Assembly: GCA_024305745.1 (NCBI GenBank)
Contig: JAHRBS010000012.1
Location: 253,001 to 317,000 of the forward strand
DNA from: Polyporus tsugae
Lineage: Eukaryota > Basidiomycota > Agaricomycetes > Polyporales > Polyporaceae
Length of the DNA stretch: 64,000 nucleotides
Direction of reading: 5' to 3'
The notes beneath the pieces are model-generated. The model was not told the origin of the DNA. It searched no databases and saw nothing but the letters and a program-made list of their open reading frames with translations. The position numbers and the translations under genes were made by a program. How positions within the stretch are numbered: position 1 is the stretch's first letter; each line of letters begins with the position of its first letter. Of the stretch, positions 1 to 10,254 are shown in pieces.

Positions 1-460
1 CGACCTGTTCCACGAGGGCTTGCTCCGCCAGATACTCCTTCCGCGGAAGGTGCGCGGCCTCGCGCTCACCATCTTGAACTGGCGTCGCAGCGACTCAGCG
101 GGCTACCTCGCCCAGGTGGCGCGGGTCTGCGCCCAGCTCGACACGCTCTGCATCTGCGTGCCCAACGCCGAGCACCTCCACGACGTGAGGGAGGCACTTA
201 CGAGCCTGGGGCCGCCGGGTGGCAAGCCGAGATGTCGTGCGGTCCGTCGCGTTGCGGTGGGCTACGACAAATCGAGCTCTCGGCTGTCCAGAGGCGCGAT
301 CTCGTTGCAGGACTGCGGTGTGGGGACGGAGATCAGCTGGACGGGTCGGCTGGCGAGGCTGAGCGAGGGTGATACGGAGATGGACAGACTTTTCAGCGCT
401 GCGCCTCAGGTGTTGGAAGAGCCTGCGAGTATCCGGGCATCGTGGCCGACTTGGTCCTGA
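1..460 (+). CDS. F-box/LRR-type protein, 3' end only (5' cut by window edge)
   Basis: The reading frame is open from base 2 to the TGA at 458-460 and gives about 152 C-terminal residues. It is clearly paralogous to the end of the F-box gene at 13.2-15.2 kb: both share an L-L-R-x-x-L-x-P-[RK] segment, an ALTIL motif, a DTLCI/HTLCI block, an RRVA-GY block, an S-W-[TI]-G segment, and a last line of the type PA[ST][IV]R[AS]-WP. Proteins of this kind in Agaricomycetes have an N-terminal F-box that would bind Skp1 in SCF ubiquitin ligases, followed by irregular leucine-rich repeats. The F-box itself lies outside the window, so the class assignment rests on the paralogue. Confidence 0.7.
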   Translation, partial: DLFHEGLLRQILLPRKVRGLALTILNWRRSDSAGYLAQVARVCAQLDTLCICVPNAEHLHDVREALTSLGPPGGKPRCRAVRRVAVGYDKSSSRLSRGAISLQDCGVGTEISWTGRLARLSEGDTEMDRLFSAAPQVLEEPASIRASWPTWS

Positions 461-888
461 TTTCTCTCGTAGTAGTAGTAGATGGTCTGCGAGGTTTGGA
501 CGGTATTGTTCGAGTTATAAACTGATCTGAGAAGAGTGAGTACGGTAGTTATACATACTGGCTTTCGAGAAACAGATGTATGCGGCAGTAGTCCTGAATT
601 AGATACGAACAGGAATGCCACGACGTAAATCGACGCGCGATAAGGACAGGACAATATTAAACGTAACACATACGCTACTTACCGTGTGTTGTGGTTGACG
701 TCGCCTCCGAATTGGCAGGAAGGAGAAAGGCAGACACAGCGTTCCTAGACGCCCGAATTTCCTCAAGAGGAAATGGTCTGGAAATTTAGGCGGAGTCTGG
801 TTGCGTTTGATGACACGTCGGTCTTTTACTTACGTCTGCTACGCAACGAATATCCGCTTACCGCACCTGCATACCTCCCTCTCCTCCC
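461..888. other. Intergenic: 3' flank of F-box gene and SEC31 promoter/5' UTR
   Basis: No supported gene is seen. The last ~30 bases before the SEC31 ATG are C/T-rich (ccctctcctccc), as is common in fungal leaders. Confidence 0.5.
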
Positions 889-3800
889 ATGAAACTCAAG
901 GAAATCCATAGGACCTCTACCTTTGCGTGGTCGCCCACGCCGTCGTTGCCGTTGCTGGCCACGGGCACGGTCGCGGGGGCGCTCGACGAGTCCTTCAGCA
1001 ACAACGGTCAGCTCGAAATATGGGCCCCAGATTTCCTCGACCGCACACAATTCGACCTCGGTGGTGAGGGCCAGGCCGGCCCCAAAGGCACCGTTACGAC
1101 TACTTCACGGTGTGTCCGATTTTTGGCATTTAAACAGCCGCAGCTCGCTGAATGTACGCGCGTAGCTTCAACCGCCTAACATGGGGTTATGTTAATGCAG
1201 AACGTCCACGCGGTCTCATCGTCGCGGGTATGGAGAACGGAGAGCTGGATATCTGGGATCCTGAGAAGATTGTTGCGGGTGCCGAGTGAGTATGATTTTT
1301 GTCCGGACGCATACTCTGCTACAACGCACGATGTAGGCCTTCGGAGTCGCTCATCCTCCGTAACAAGACCCACACCGGTCCCGTGCGCGGGTTGGACTTT
1401 AACCCCATCCAAACCAACCTCTTTTCATCCGGTGCGGTGAACGGCGAAGTGAGTGCATTCCCATATATTCGTGCGTTGGTACCATCGCGGCGAAGACGCG
1501 CCTTTCCCTACCTTTCTCTGAGTATCGCAACGATACATTCAAAGGGAGATCGCTCGTACGTCTCCTATAGCACTATTGCAAGAGGCCAGGGCCGCGCAGA
1601 GACCTTCCCTAGCCAGTGGCGAATTTTGCATAGACTGGTTAGACGTTGACACCTGAACGAGTTTTCGTGATCGGGAGTCCTGATCTCCTTTCCACGAATG
1701 CTTGATCGCCATCAACGCGATTAAATGAGGGTAACACCGGGGGCATGGACCTGTGGAACACCGAGTTGCATCTTGAACAAATTGTGACCTTTGGCCATTT
1801 GAGACAAGGGTATCGCTGTGTGTCTCATGCTTGTCGCATGCCGGTTACATGTGATGATATCGATGTAACAAGCATGTAACGCGATTTCTGCGATATACTT
1901 TAAACATGTTTACCATGAGACGCTGTTCAAAACCGCTATTAAATATCGTCTTTGGCCACGATGCGACAACAATGAGACATGGCGTCCCACAGGTTTATGC
2001 CCCCGGTGTAACCTGTAATCCTCACAGGATTGCTCCTCGTTGTAGAGCTGCAATCCCCAGTGCGCATGTGTTGGCCCACGTAGCTCATGCACACTGGTGC
2101 AACTTTGGGTTTCCTCTGCCGAATCACAGGACGTCCTTCACAGAACTTTCCTGTCCGCATCTTTCATAGGGCCGTTCGCGGCATCGCTATTGAGTGAGCT
2201 GTTCGGCCCTGCCCACATCTGCGCAGGCGTGCAACTCGATTTTCACTCGAGTGGTACGACTTCCTCGTGATGGGTGTTCCAGCTTTTTGCATTTCGTGAT
2301 CTTGCAAATCCGACACCCGGTGGAGTCTCCAGACCGCTTCAGTTCCTGCACATGACCGTTTCGCGCAACGCACACCAGCCACTATCGCGATGAAGAGTTT
2401 CGTTGGGGTTATGTGATACGCCTGTCATGAGGTGGTTTCGCTTTAGCAAATGGTGTCCACGGGGGATTCTCAGCCCAACTCCACCGCGTCCCGGACTGCG
2501 CGGGACGCTACCGCTACATCGATATGCGGCTTGCTGCATTGCGTTGGGTCTGCACGCTTGATCTGTCCTTATTCAGTTCATTTCGCCTTCTTGTAGCAGT
2601 TGAGCTGATAGTTCACTTAGATCTACGTCTGGGATCTGAAAGACCCGAGCAAGCCGTACTCCCCCGGCACTCGCAGTACCAAGCTCGACGAGATCACCGC
2701 ACTCGCATGGAATCACCACGTCCAGTACGCGCTCGCGGCAGCCAGCAGCACGGGCTACACGGTCGTATGGGATCTGAGAGGGAAGCGCGAGGTCGCGGCA
2801 TTGGCATACGGTGGTGGTGCGGGCACCATGGGTGGGATGCAAGGATTTGGTGGGCCTGGTATGGCGATGGGCGGACGGAGAGGCATGAGCGATGTCGCAT
2901 GGCACCCTGACAACGTGCGTCATCCAGTCCATTCTTTCTCGCGTGTATCACAACGTCGTACGATCAGGCCACTCGTCTCGTCACATCCTCAGAAGACGAT
3001 GCGTCTCCAGTCATTATGGTTTGGGATCTTCGTAACGCGCGTGCCCCGGAGAAGGTATGTTATATGACATTCAAGGTAGGCGACACTGCTGACGATTTCT
3101 TCAGATCTTGACTGGCCACGAGAAGGGCGTGTTGTCATTATCGTGGTGCAAGCAGGACTCAGATCTACTGCTCTCATGTGGGAAGGATAACCGTGCCCTG
3201 TGCTGGAACCCGCAGACTTCGGAAATCATCGGCGAGGTACGTGTCCACACATATCGTTCGATTGTCATCGTACCGACCTGTGCGCGTAGCTCCCCTCTGC
3301 AGATAACTGGGCGTTCCAGGTTCAATGGTGCCCCCGCAACCCCGACTTGTTTGCGGCCGCGTTCTTTGACGGCACCGTCGGTATCCACTCCATCCAGTCG
3401 ACAAACGAGGCGAATGAGGCTCCTCCAGCTACGCCTCAGCCTGATGCCTCCGATATTTTCAATGCTCCTGGCTTCTCTCGCGCAAACCAGGCCACGCTCT
3501 CTCTTAAGCACCCGCCGAAATGGCTCCGCCGCCCCACGTCGAGTTCGTTCGGCTACGGCGCCAAACTCGTTTCTGTGTCGAACCTGCCGTCGTCGCAGGG
3601 TAAGAACCAGAGCAGCGTCGTCCATCTGCGCAAGGTTGTCACGGAGACCGCGATCGTGGAGCGTGCGAAGAAGCTGCAGCAGTCCATCGAGGGCGACAAC
3701 CTGAAGGACCTTGCGCAGGAGAAGACCGCCGCCGACGACGCCTCGGCGACGTGGAAGGCGCTTCTAAGCTTGTTCAACTCGAACTCGAGGGATGAGCTTA

Positions 3801-6800
3801 TTACGCTTCTCGGCTTCTCGAAGGAGGAGGTCGCCGCACGTGTTGCGGAGGCTGTCGCGAACCTCAAGAAGGCTGCGGCTGAAAAGGCGATTATATTGAT
3901 CGAGCAGGACGTCACGGAAACTGACCTGAGGACGCACGAACCGGTCGTTTCGTTCGTCGAACCGGAACGTGAGGCGACCCCTGAGGAGGAAGGTGACGAG
4001 GAGGAAGGCGATGAAGAGGAAGTCGATGAAGAGGAGGGCGAGGGAGAGGGCGACGAGACCGCGTTGGGTGCGGAGGCGACCCCGTCCGAATTCAGTGCAT
4101 CGGAGACGAGCACCACCCGCCAGGACGGCGAGTCCACCACAACCGCGCCCAGCTTGTTCGGCGACGACAACCTGATTGGTACTCCTCAGGGCGATGCTGC
4201 TGCCGACTTCTTTGGCAGCATCGGTACTGCCCGCTCGGCGGAGGATGACAACATGCGCGTACCCCACCACAACTACCCCTTGGACTCGTCGGTGGCGGCG
4301 ACTATCGGATCGCGTCCGTCTTCTATCACGTCAGAGGCGCTGAGGTATAACACTTTCAGAATCTACCCCACCGACGAGTCGGACACCGACCGCCTTGTGA
4401 CGAAGGCACTCGTGCTTGGCGACTTCGAGTCCGCTGTCTCGCTCTGCTTGTCCGCTGACCGCTTCGCGGACGCAATCCTCTTGGCCGTTAAGGGTGGCCC
4501 GGAGCTCCTCGCGCGTACGCAGAAAGCGTACTTTGAGCGCCGCACTACTGCCTTCCCTTACCTGCGCCTCTTCCAGTCGATTGTCACAAACGACCTCGAC
4601 GACATCGTTCAGAACGCCGATTTGCAGGAGTGGCAGGAGATCTTTGTTGTGCTGTGCACATTCGCAAGCCAGGAGGAGTTCTCAGGGTTGGCGGAGCAGC
4701 TTGGGCAACGCCTGGAGTTCCAGTCGAACGTCGTCAAGGCTTCAGGGGCCCCCGACGCGGAGGCCAAGAGAACGGAGCTTCGCCGCCACGCGACGCTCAC
4801 GTACCTCGCTGCTGGACGCTTGGAGCGGCTGGTCAACATCTGGATCGAGGAGCTCGCGGGCGAAGAGAAACGCCTTGTCGCGGACCAAGACCATATCGAC
4901 GGCTCGCTGTACACTGCTCATGCGCTCGCGTTGCAGACATTCATCGAAAAGGTTACGGTGTTCCGCAATGCGATCCAATACACCGACGAGGACTTAAACG
5001 CGATAACGGAGGTCAACGATGCTAGTGTCCGCATCTACAAGCTGTCTGGCCTGTACGACCGTTACTTCGAGTACGCGGACATGCTCGCCGCCCAGGCGCT
5101 CGTCAAGGAGGCCGTCGCATTCCTGAAGCTCGTGCCCTCCGAATACGTTGGCTCCGGGTCTTACGACTTCGCCGTTGGTCGGGATCGTCTCCTCAAGGCC
5201 GCGAACGAAGTCCCCAAGCGCACCACGTCGCTCCCTGCCGCCACTTCTGTCGTTCAAGCCAGGACTACCACTACAACTGCCGCTCCTCGCGTTCCCTACG
5301 CCGGCGGATATGGTAGTCAGTACGGGGCCCCCGCTCAACCAGTCCTCACTCAGCCGCCTGCGCCTGCTCCGTCAATCTATGGCTCGTATGCTCCGCCAGT
5401 CCAAGCAGTGCCTTCGCAGAATGCGAGTGCATACGGTCCTCCGCAGCCCGCAGTGCAGCCCCAGCCGCCCTACCAGGCTGGTGGTTCTGGTCAGTACCCC
5501 TACTACCGTGGCGCTGCTCCCGTTCAACCGCCGCCGCAACATGCTACCATTCCACCCCCTCCCCCTGCTCGCGGTGCAACCACTAGCCCCTCGGCCCCGC
5601 TCCCTCCGCCTCCTAAGCGCGATCCTGGTGGTTGGAACGACGCCCCTGCTGGTATCGCTAATGCTCGTCGCACTCCCGCCAATGGAAATGCCGCGAAGCC
5701 CTCCGCTCTCACGTCTCCTTTCCCCAACGCTCCCTCCCCAACGATTTCGGGCTTCCAGTCTCCTCCTCCATCGGGCGCTCATTTACCTCCTCCTCCGCGC
5801 CCAGGCAGTGTTCAACAGCGTCCTCCACCGCCTCCCCAAGCTCAGCGTGGCCCCCCACCCCCAGGTCAGCCGGGTCCTGGGCCTTACCCTCCTCACGCTC
5901 GCCCTCCTTCGGGTCCTCCCGTCCCGACCATGGGTCCTCCTCCACCGCACATGGGTCCTCCCCCTCAGCGTATGCCCCCTGGGCCCCCTCCCCAAGGTCC
6001 TCCCGGCCCTGGTATTCACATGCCTCCCCCTCCTACCTACATCCAAGGTCCTGCTCCTGGTCAGACGCCGCCGCCACATCACGCCGCTTACCCCCCGCCC
6101 GGGGGTCCCTCCGGATCGTACGCCCCGGCACCAGGTGCGGGCCATGCGCCTCCCTCAGGACCGTACGCTCTTCCCCCTCAGCAGCAGCCACAACTCTCCG
6201 GTCCATACGCGCCCCCACCGCAAGCGCAGCAACACTTCGCTCAGCAGCCCGGCCCTGGCATGCCGCCCCCTCCGCCAGGTGGTGCGCCGCCTCCCGCAGG
6301 TCCACCAAAGGGAGGTGCGGCGGCGCCCCCACGCGCGAAGCCTGGTCCTCCGCCTCCGAAGTACCGTGAGTCCTTCCTTGTGATTTTCTTCGAAGATCTA
6401 TCGTTTGTACTGACTTGATCCATATAGCACCTGGTGACCGAAGCCACATACCGGACGAACTACGTCCGGCGTACCTGGTGATCTCGGGGCAGCTCGAGCA
6501 GCTGAGGCAGGTCACGCCGGTATGTTATCAAGTGTATTCCTATCCATGGCTAGAAGAGCACGGCTGACGCTTCTATTTTTAGCCGCAGCAAAGACGGCTC
6601 GTTGACGACCTTGAGCGGCGAATCAGCCCGCTGTTCGACGCGCTGAACTGCGAAACGCTGTCAAAGCCGGTGTGCGAGCAGCTTCTAGTGCTTACTCGAG
6701 GTGAGCCTGGTTTCTGTTTCGGCTTCCCTGGTTGACGCCTTACTGATCCCTGTATTAGCTATGGAAGCTCATGACCGCGAAGCGGCAATGGCCATTCACA

Positions 6801-6883
6801 TGGAGCTGTTGACTCGCGGCTCGCTCACCGATGATATCGGCTTGTGGATGTCAGGTATCAAGCAGCTCGTCGTCAGGTTGTAG
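889..6883 (+). CDS. SEC31: Sec31, COPII outer-coat subunit (10 exons, ~1,458 aa)
   Basis: Sec31 pairs with Sec13 to form the outer cage of COPII vesicles leaving the ER. Exons with continuous phase are 889-1109, 1166-1285, 1337-1448, 2621-2914, 2968-3054, 3105-3236, 3290-6365, 6428-6519, 6583-6700 and 6759-6883. The N-terminus starts [16 protein letters not shown] and forms a WD40 propeller to about residue 345 (repeat cores such as VVWDL, IMVWDL and [10 protein letters not shown]). An acidic Glu run follows near residues 553-573, then a helical Sec31/ACE1 region (about 670-960), a Pro/Gly-rich linker (about 980-1345) that in the family binds Sec23, and a conserved helical C-terminus ending IKQLVVRL. 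It is longer than yeast Sec31 mainly through the proline-rich linker. The intron at 1449-2620 is 1,172 nt while the other eight are 50-63 nt. Identification is very secure; exon borders are inferred from GT-AG sites and frame. Confidence 0.95.
1449..2620 (+). other. SEC31: Oversized intron 3 of SEC31
   Basis: The intron starts gtgagtgc and ends cacttag, with a branch-like gctgat about 20 nt upstream of the AG. The flanking exons join in phase 0 between ...AVNGE and IYVWDL, exactly as expected inside a WD40 repeat. I saw no ORF with recognisable homology inside. An inverted repeat GTTACAT...ATGTAAC lies near 1853-1878, but no transposon ends or target duplication could be defined. Confidence 0.75.
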
Positions 6884-7984
6884 GGAATCGGAACGGCATT
6901 CCTCTGAATCGGTGCGACACCCTGCGTCGTTCGTTTATTTATGCCATTCATGACAACGACAAAAGAGACGATGTATGGGGATGGAGTACAATGCGTGGAC
7001 GGACTGATACGGTCGGTGTAGTGGCGTCGTCTCACTATTGATGTCTGTCTATAGATACTGTTGAATTTTCTAGTCATGATACGCAGCATCTTCGATGTTC
7101 ACCCAGTGTTCACCCAGTGTTCGCCCCGGCTCTTTATCATCACCAGTCTTTTGACATATGCGCAGCACGGCCCGAAGTATGAGGTCATCAGTTTGAGTAT
7201 TTTCAAGGTCATAAGGTGCGTCGTTTCGCATGGTGAACTAAGACGCTGATCTGTCCACGGTTGCACACAGCAACATGTAACCGCTTCTAGCGAGGTTCTC
7301 TCCAGAGTTGTGAGTACTAGTGTGTCTTCTCCGAAGGCAGCTTGTGCACGTGGATAGGTCACTGACGGTTTGTGTGCAAGGATTAGTATCCGGCTGCCAT
7401 CACACCGGGCTTGTGTGGGAGCTCTACTGCATATCCAATTTCCCCGTGGGGTGCATTGTTGTGTCCTGGATCAACTCTACATCAACAACTGCGGCACCCA
7501 TGGGTTCATTAGCCGCGAGGATTCCATGTGCTCCTCGTCGCCTGCTCTGACGTTCTTCGTACCAGAATGAAGGCATATCGGTCCATCCTCTGAAGACGTT
7601 CCCCAATAAAGTCAATTAGCTAGCGACTCGCGATCACCGCCGCAGCGCCGGACAGATCGGGTCTCCTCCGGACGTATCAGCTGGTGTGGCCAGGGCCTGC
7701 CAGGGCCTCGCGATTCGCGCTGGTCCTCGGCATGAAGTCGACAAAGATACCCCGGTTGCACCAGCGAACGATCCCTAAAATTTCAGCCATGGCGCCAATG
7801 TTAATTCTTGGTATGAACAACGTTTTGGCGATGAGAGTTTGGCAACGTCCAGGGAAGGTCCGCCCGCGTACATAAAGCTTATGGCGATCCATTCGGATGG
7901 CCCCCACCCTCCCGCTTCGCGTCCTTGTCTGCCCAGAGCCTTCTCGTGGCACAGACTTGCCAGCCAGCTGTCTCAGGAATCAGG
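6884..7984. other. Intergenic region between SEC31 and lipase
   Basis: No gene is supported. Near 7097-7120 the segment gttcacccagt occurs twice in direct tandem. The 3' part is the lipase promoter. Short ORFs here show no recognisable features. Confidence 0.4.
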
Positions 7985-9161
7985 ATGTTCGGCTTCTTCT
8001 CTGCCGCCTTGCTCGCGCTCTCGGCCAGTGCTGCCGCCCTTCCGGCACTCGAGACCCGCGCTGCGACCGAGCTCTCGGCTTCGCAGATGGATAGTTACTC
8101 GCCCTTTACCCAGTTTGCGAGGGCCGCATACTGCGCATCGAACAAGCTCATTCCCTGGAACTGTGGTGGTACGTCACTCTCTGATCGATCAGCTTTTAAG
8201 TCTCTTGGATATTGACGCGGCGGTTCACAGAGGCATGCGCCGCGAACGCGGACTTCCAACCCTCACTCACAGGCGGTGACGGCAACGACATCCAGCTCTG
8301 TACGTCTATACTACGCCAAACGTTCAAACTCTCTGTCATCCGCTGACGACGCAATTGCTTCTCAGACTTTGTCGGCTATTCTCCCGACCAGGATGCCGTG
8401 GTGGTGGCGCACCAGGGGACGGACCCGACGCAGTTGTGAGTGCCTTCTTAACGTTCAATGTTCCCACTACCGTTCGCTGCGTCCGCATGGTTTTAATGCT
8501 TCTCCGGAAATAGCTTGTCAGACTTGACCGACATCGACATCGGCCTGAAGACTCCTGACAGCACGCTCTTCCCAGGCGTGTCCTCGGCCGTCCAGATCCA
8601 CAGCGGATTCGCGGACGAGCACGCGAAGACCGCGACGATCATCCTTAACGAGGTCAAGAAGCTGCTATCCTCGTCGGGTGCTTCGACCGTCGTTGCCGTA
8701 CGTAATTCTGAGCGCCACACACGTTGCTCTATTTCTCAAGATTCATGACAACCACGCAGGTCGGCCACTCGCTGGGCGGCGCGCTCGCCGAAATCGACGC
8801 CATGTTCTTTACGCTGAACCTCCCCTCGAGCGTCCACGTCAAGGCCGTCACTTACGGCACGCCGCGCGTCGGGAACGCGGCGTGGGCCTCCCTCTTCGAC
8901 TCCAAAGTCTCCGACTTCGTCCGCATCGACAACAACAAGGACCCGATCCCCATCGTACCGGGTCGCTTCCTCGGCTTCCAGCACCCGCATGGGGAGATCC
9001 ACATCATGAGTGCTGGAGAGGCGTACTCGTGCCCCGGCGACGATGACGCGACGGACTCTCAGTGCACGATATCGCAGGTCCCGAATGTTGCTGTGAGCAA
9101 TCTCCTCGACCACCTTGGGCCTTACGACGGGATCTATATCGGCACGGTGTTTTGCACATGA
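7985..9161 (+). CDS. Secreted class-3 (alpha/beta-hydrolase) lipase, 302 aa
   Basis: This is predicted to be an extracellular triacylglycerol lipase or feruloyl-esterase-like enzyme of lipase class 3. Exons are 7985-8168, 8231-8299, 8366-8435, 8514-8697 and 8760-9161, all GT-AG and in phase. Residues 1-19 form a hydrophobic signal peptide (MFGFFSAALLALSASAAAL), followed by a mature region beginning near the ETR, a possible Kex2-type site. The nucleophile elbow GHSLGG puts the catalytic Ser at about residue 173. The family Asp lies in NNKDPIP and the family His in HPHGEIH. Six Cys residues after the signal peptide could form the disulphides usual in secreted fungal lipases. An in-frame ATG 20 codons upstream (7925) exists, but starting there would bury the signal peptide, so 7985 is preferred. 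The gene is convergent with the GST gene, 222 bp away. Confidence 0.9.
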
Positions 9162-9383
9162 GCGTTGAACTCTATGACATTGACGATGCTTGTATTATAT
9201 TTTAATTTCTCGAATGGATTTTATGGGGTTCCATTACCTTGACATATCGTCGTGACCAGGTCGTGACAGACCGTGTGCGCTTGAGCGAGCACACCACCCG
9301 GGTGTTCTACGTCCTCTTTTGCACTCCTCTTTTGCACTCGAGGGGCTTTCCTCCATGCCGCCAGCGTAGTCGTCTGCCTCGTA

Positions 9384-10254
9384 TCAGCCCTCGTCTGCTT
9401 CGGATTCAGTCCCGAGCCAGATGTGGCCCCTCACCTCGTCAAACGTAGCCTTGAAAGCCGGCCACTCCCTGAGGCACTCGACGTACGCCATCAGGCGCGC
9501 AAGCCGCGGCCCGCGTATGTCCTCCAGGACCTTCCGACCTTCGTCCGAGGGATACTCGCCAACATCGTTCTCGAGCAGCACCACCCCCGTGACCAGAAAC
9601 GGGGCCACCGCGATATCCGCGATCGACCGCTGGCCGACCACGAATCCCGGGCCCCCGTCGGGGAGGAGCGCCTGGAGCCCCTCGAGGGCGTCGAGGCAGC
9701 AGTCGGTCGACTGGCCGACGGCGAGGAAGCCGAGGAGGGGCATGGCGACCTTCGTGTCGAAGTGGTGGACGAAGGCGCGGGCGCGGGCGCGTAGGACGGG
9801 GTCGGCGGGCAGCAGGGATGCAGCGGGGAAGAGGTCGGCGACGAACTCGACGATCACACTCGACTCCGTGAGCTTCGCAGACTCTGGGGAGGGCTCGTCG
9901 GGGCGCGTCGGGGGGCCGCCGTACGTCAGAGTGGGCACCTGCGAAAAGGGTTCGTTACCAGTTAGCGTCGCTGCACATGGAGACTACGACGGTGTGGATG
10001 AGGCGAACAAGAACAAACTGACTTTCCCCGTGGAATTTACTTTCTCCGTGTACCAGTCTGGCTTGGTACCGTCCAGGTCGACGTTGTAAAGGGTGCACTC
10101 CGCCATGGCTTCTGCGAGCGCGATGCGCAGGCGGTGGCACCAAATCACAGCCTACAGAGGATAGTAAATGTAGAAGAGGTAGCTATCGAGTCAAGGTTAG
10201 AAGAGGACGCACATGGTTGTTGTAAAGAGTGATCTGACCGATATGGGGTGGCAT
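9384..10254 (-). CDS. Glutathione S-transferase-like protein, 241 aa
   Basis: Exons on the minus strand are 10254-10213 (MPPHIGQITLYNNH), 10151-10023 and 9938-9384, all joining in phase 0. Residues 1-85 look like a thioredoxin-fold GST N-domain: ITLYNNH strand, a HRLRIALAEA helix, TLYNVDLDG, and a K-V-P-T-L turn with the conserved cis-Pro. Residues 86-241 form the helical C-domain, with the SIADIAVAPFL motif typical of the family N-capping region and a terminal WPAFKATFDE helix. The usual catalytic S/C position before the HR is replaced by V-I-W-C, so the catalytic residue is uncertain; the Cys just before HR may or may not serve. Substrate class (omega/GTT-like) is inferred only. A decayed paralogue lies at 15.5-16.3 kb. 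Confidence 0.85.

Noticed and set aside
3969..4175. Arg-rich short plus-strand frame
   Set aside because: Shadow of the Glu-rich acidic run in SEC31.
5148..6383. Long plus-strand frame (411 codons) inside SEC31
   Set aside because: It is the +1 shadow of the proline-rich linker; its Leu/Arg/Ser composition is what CCN-rich codons give in another frame.
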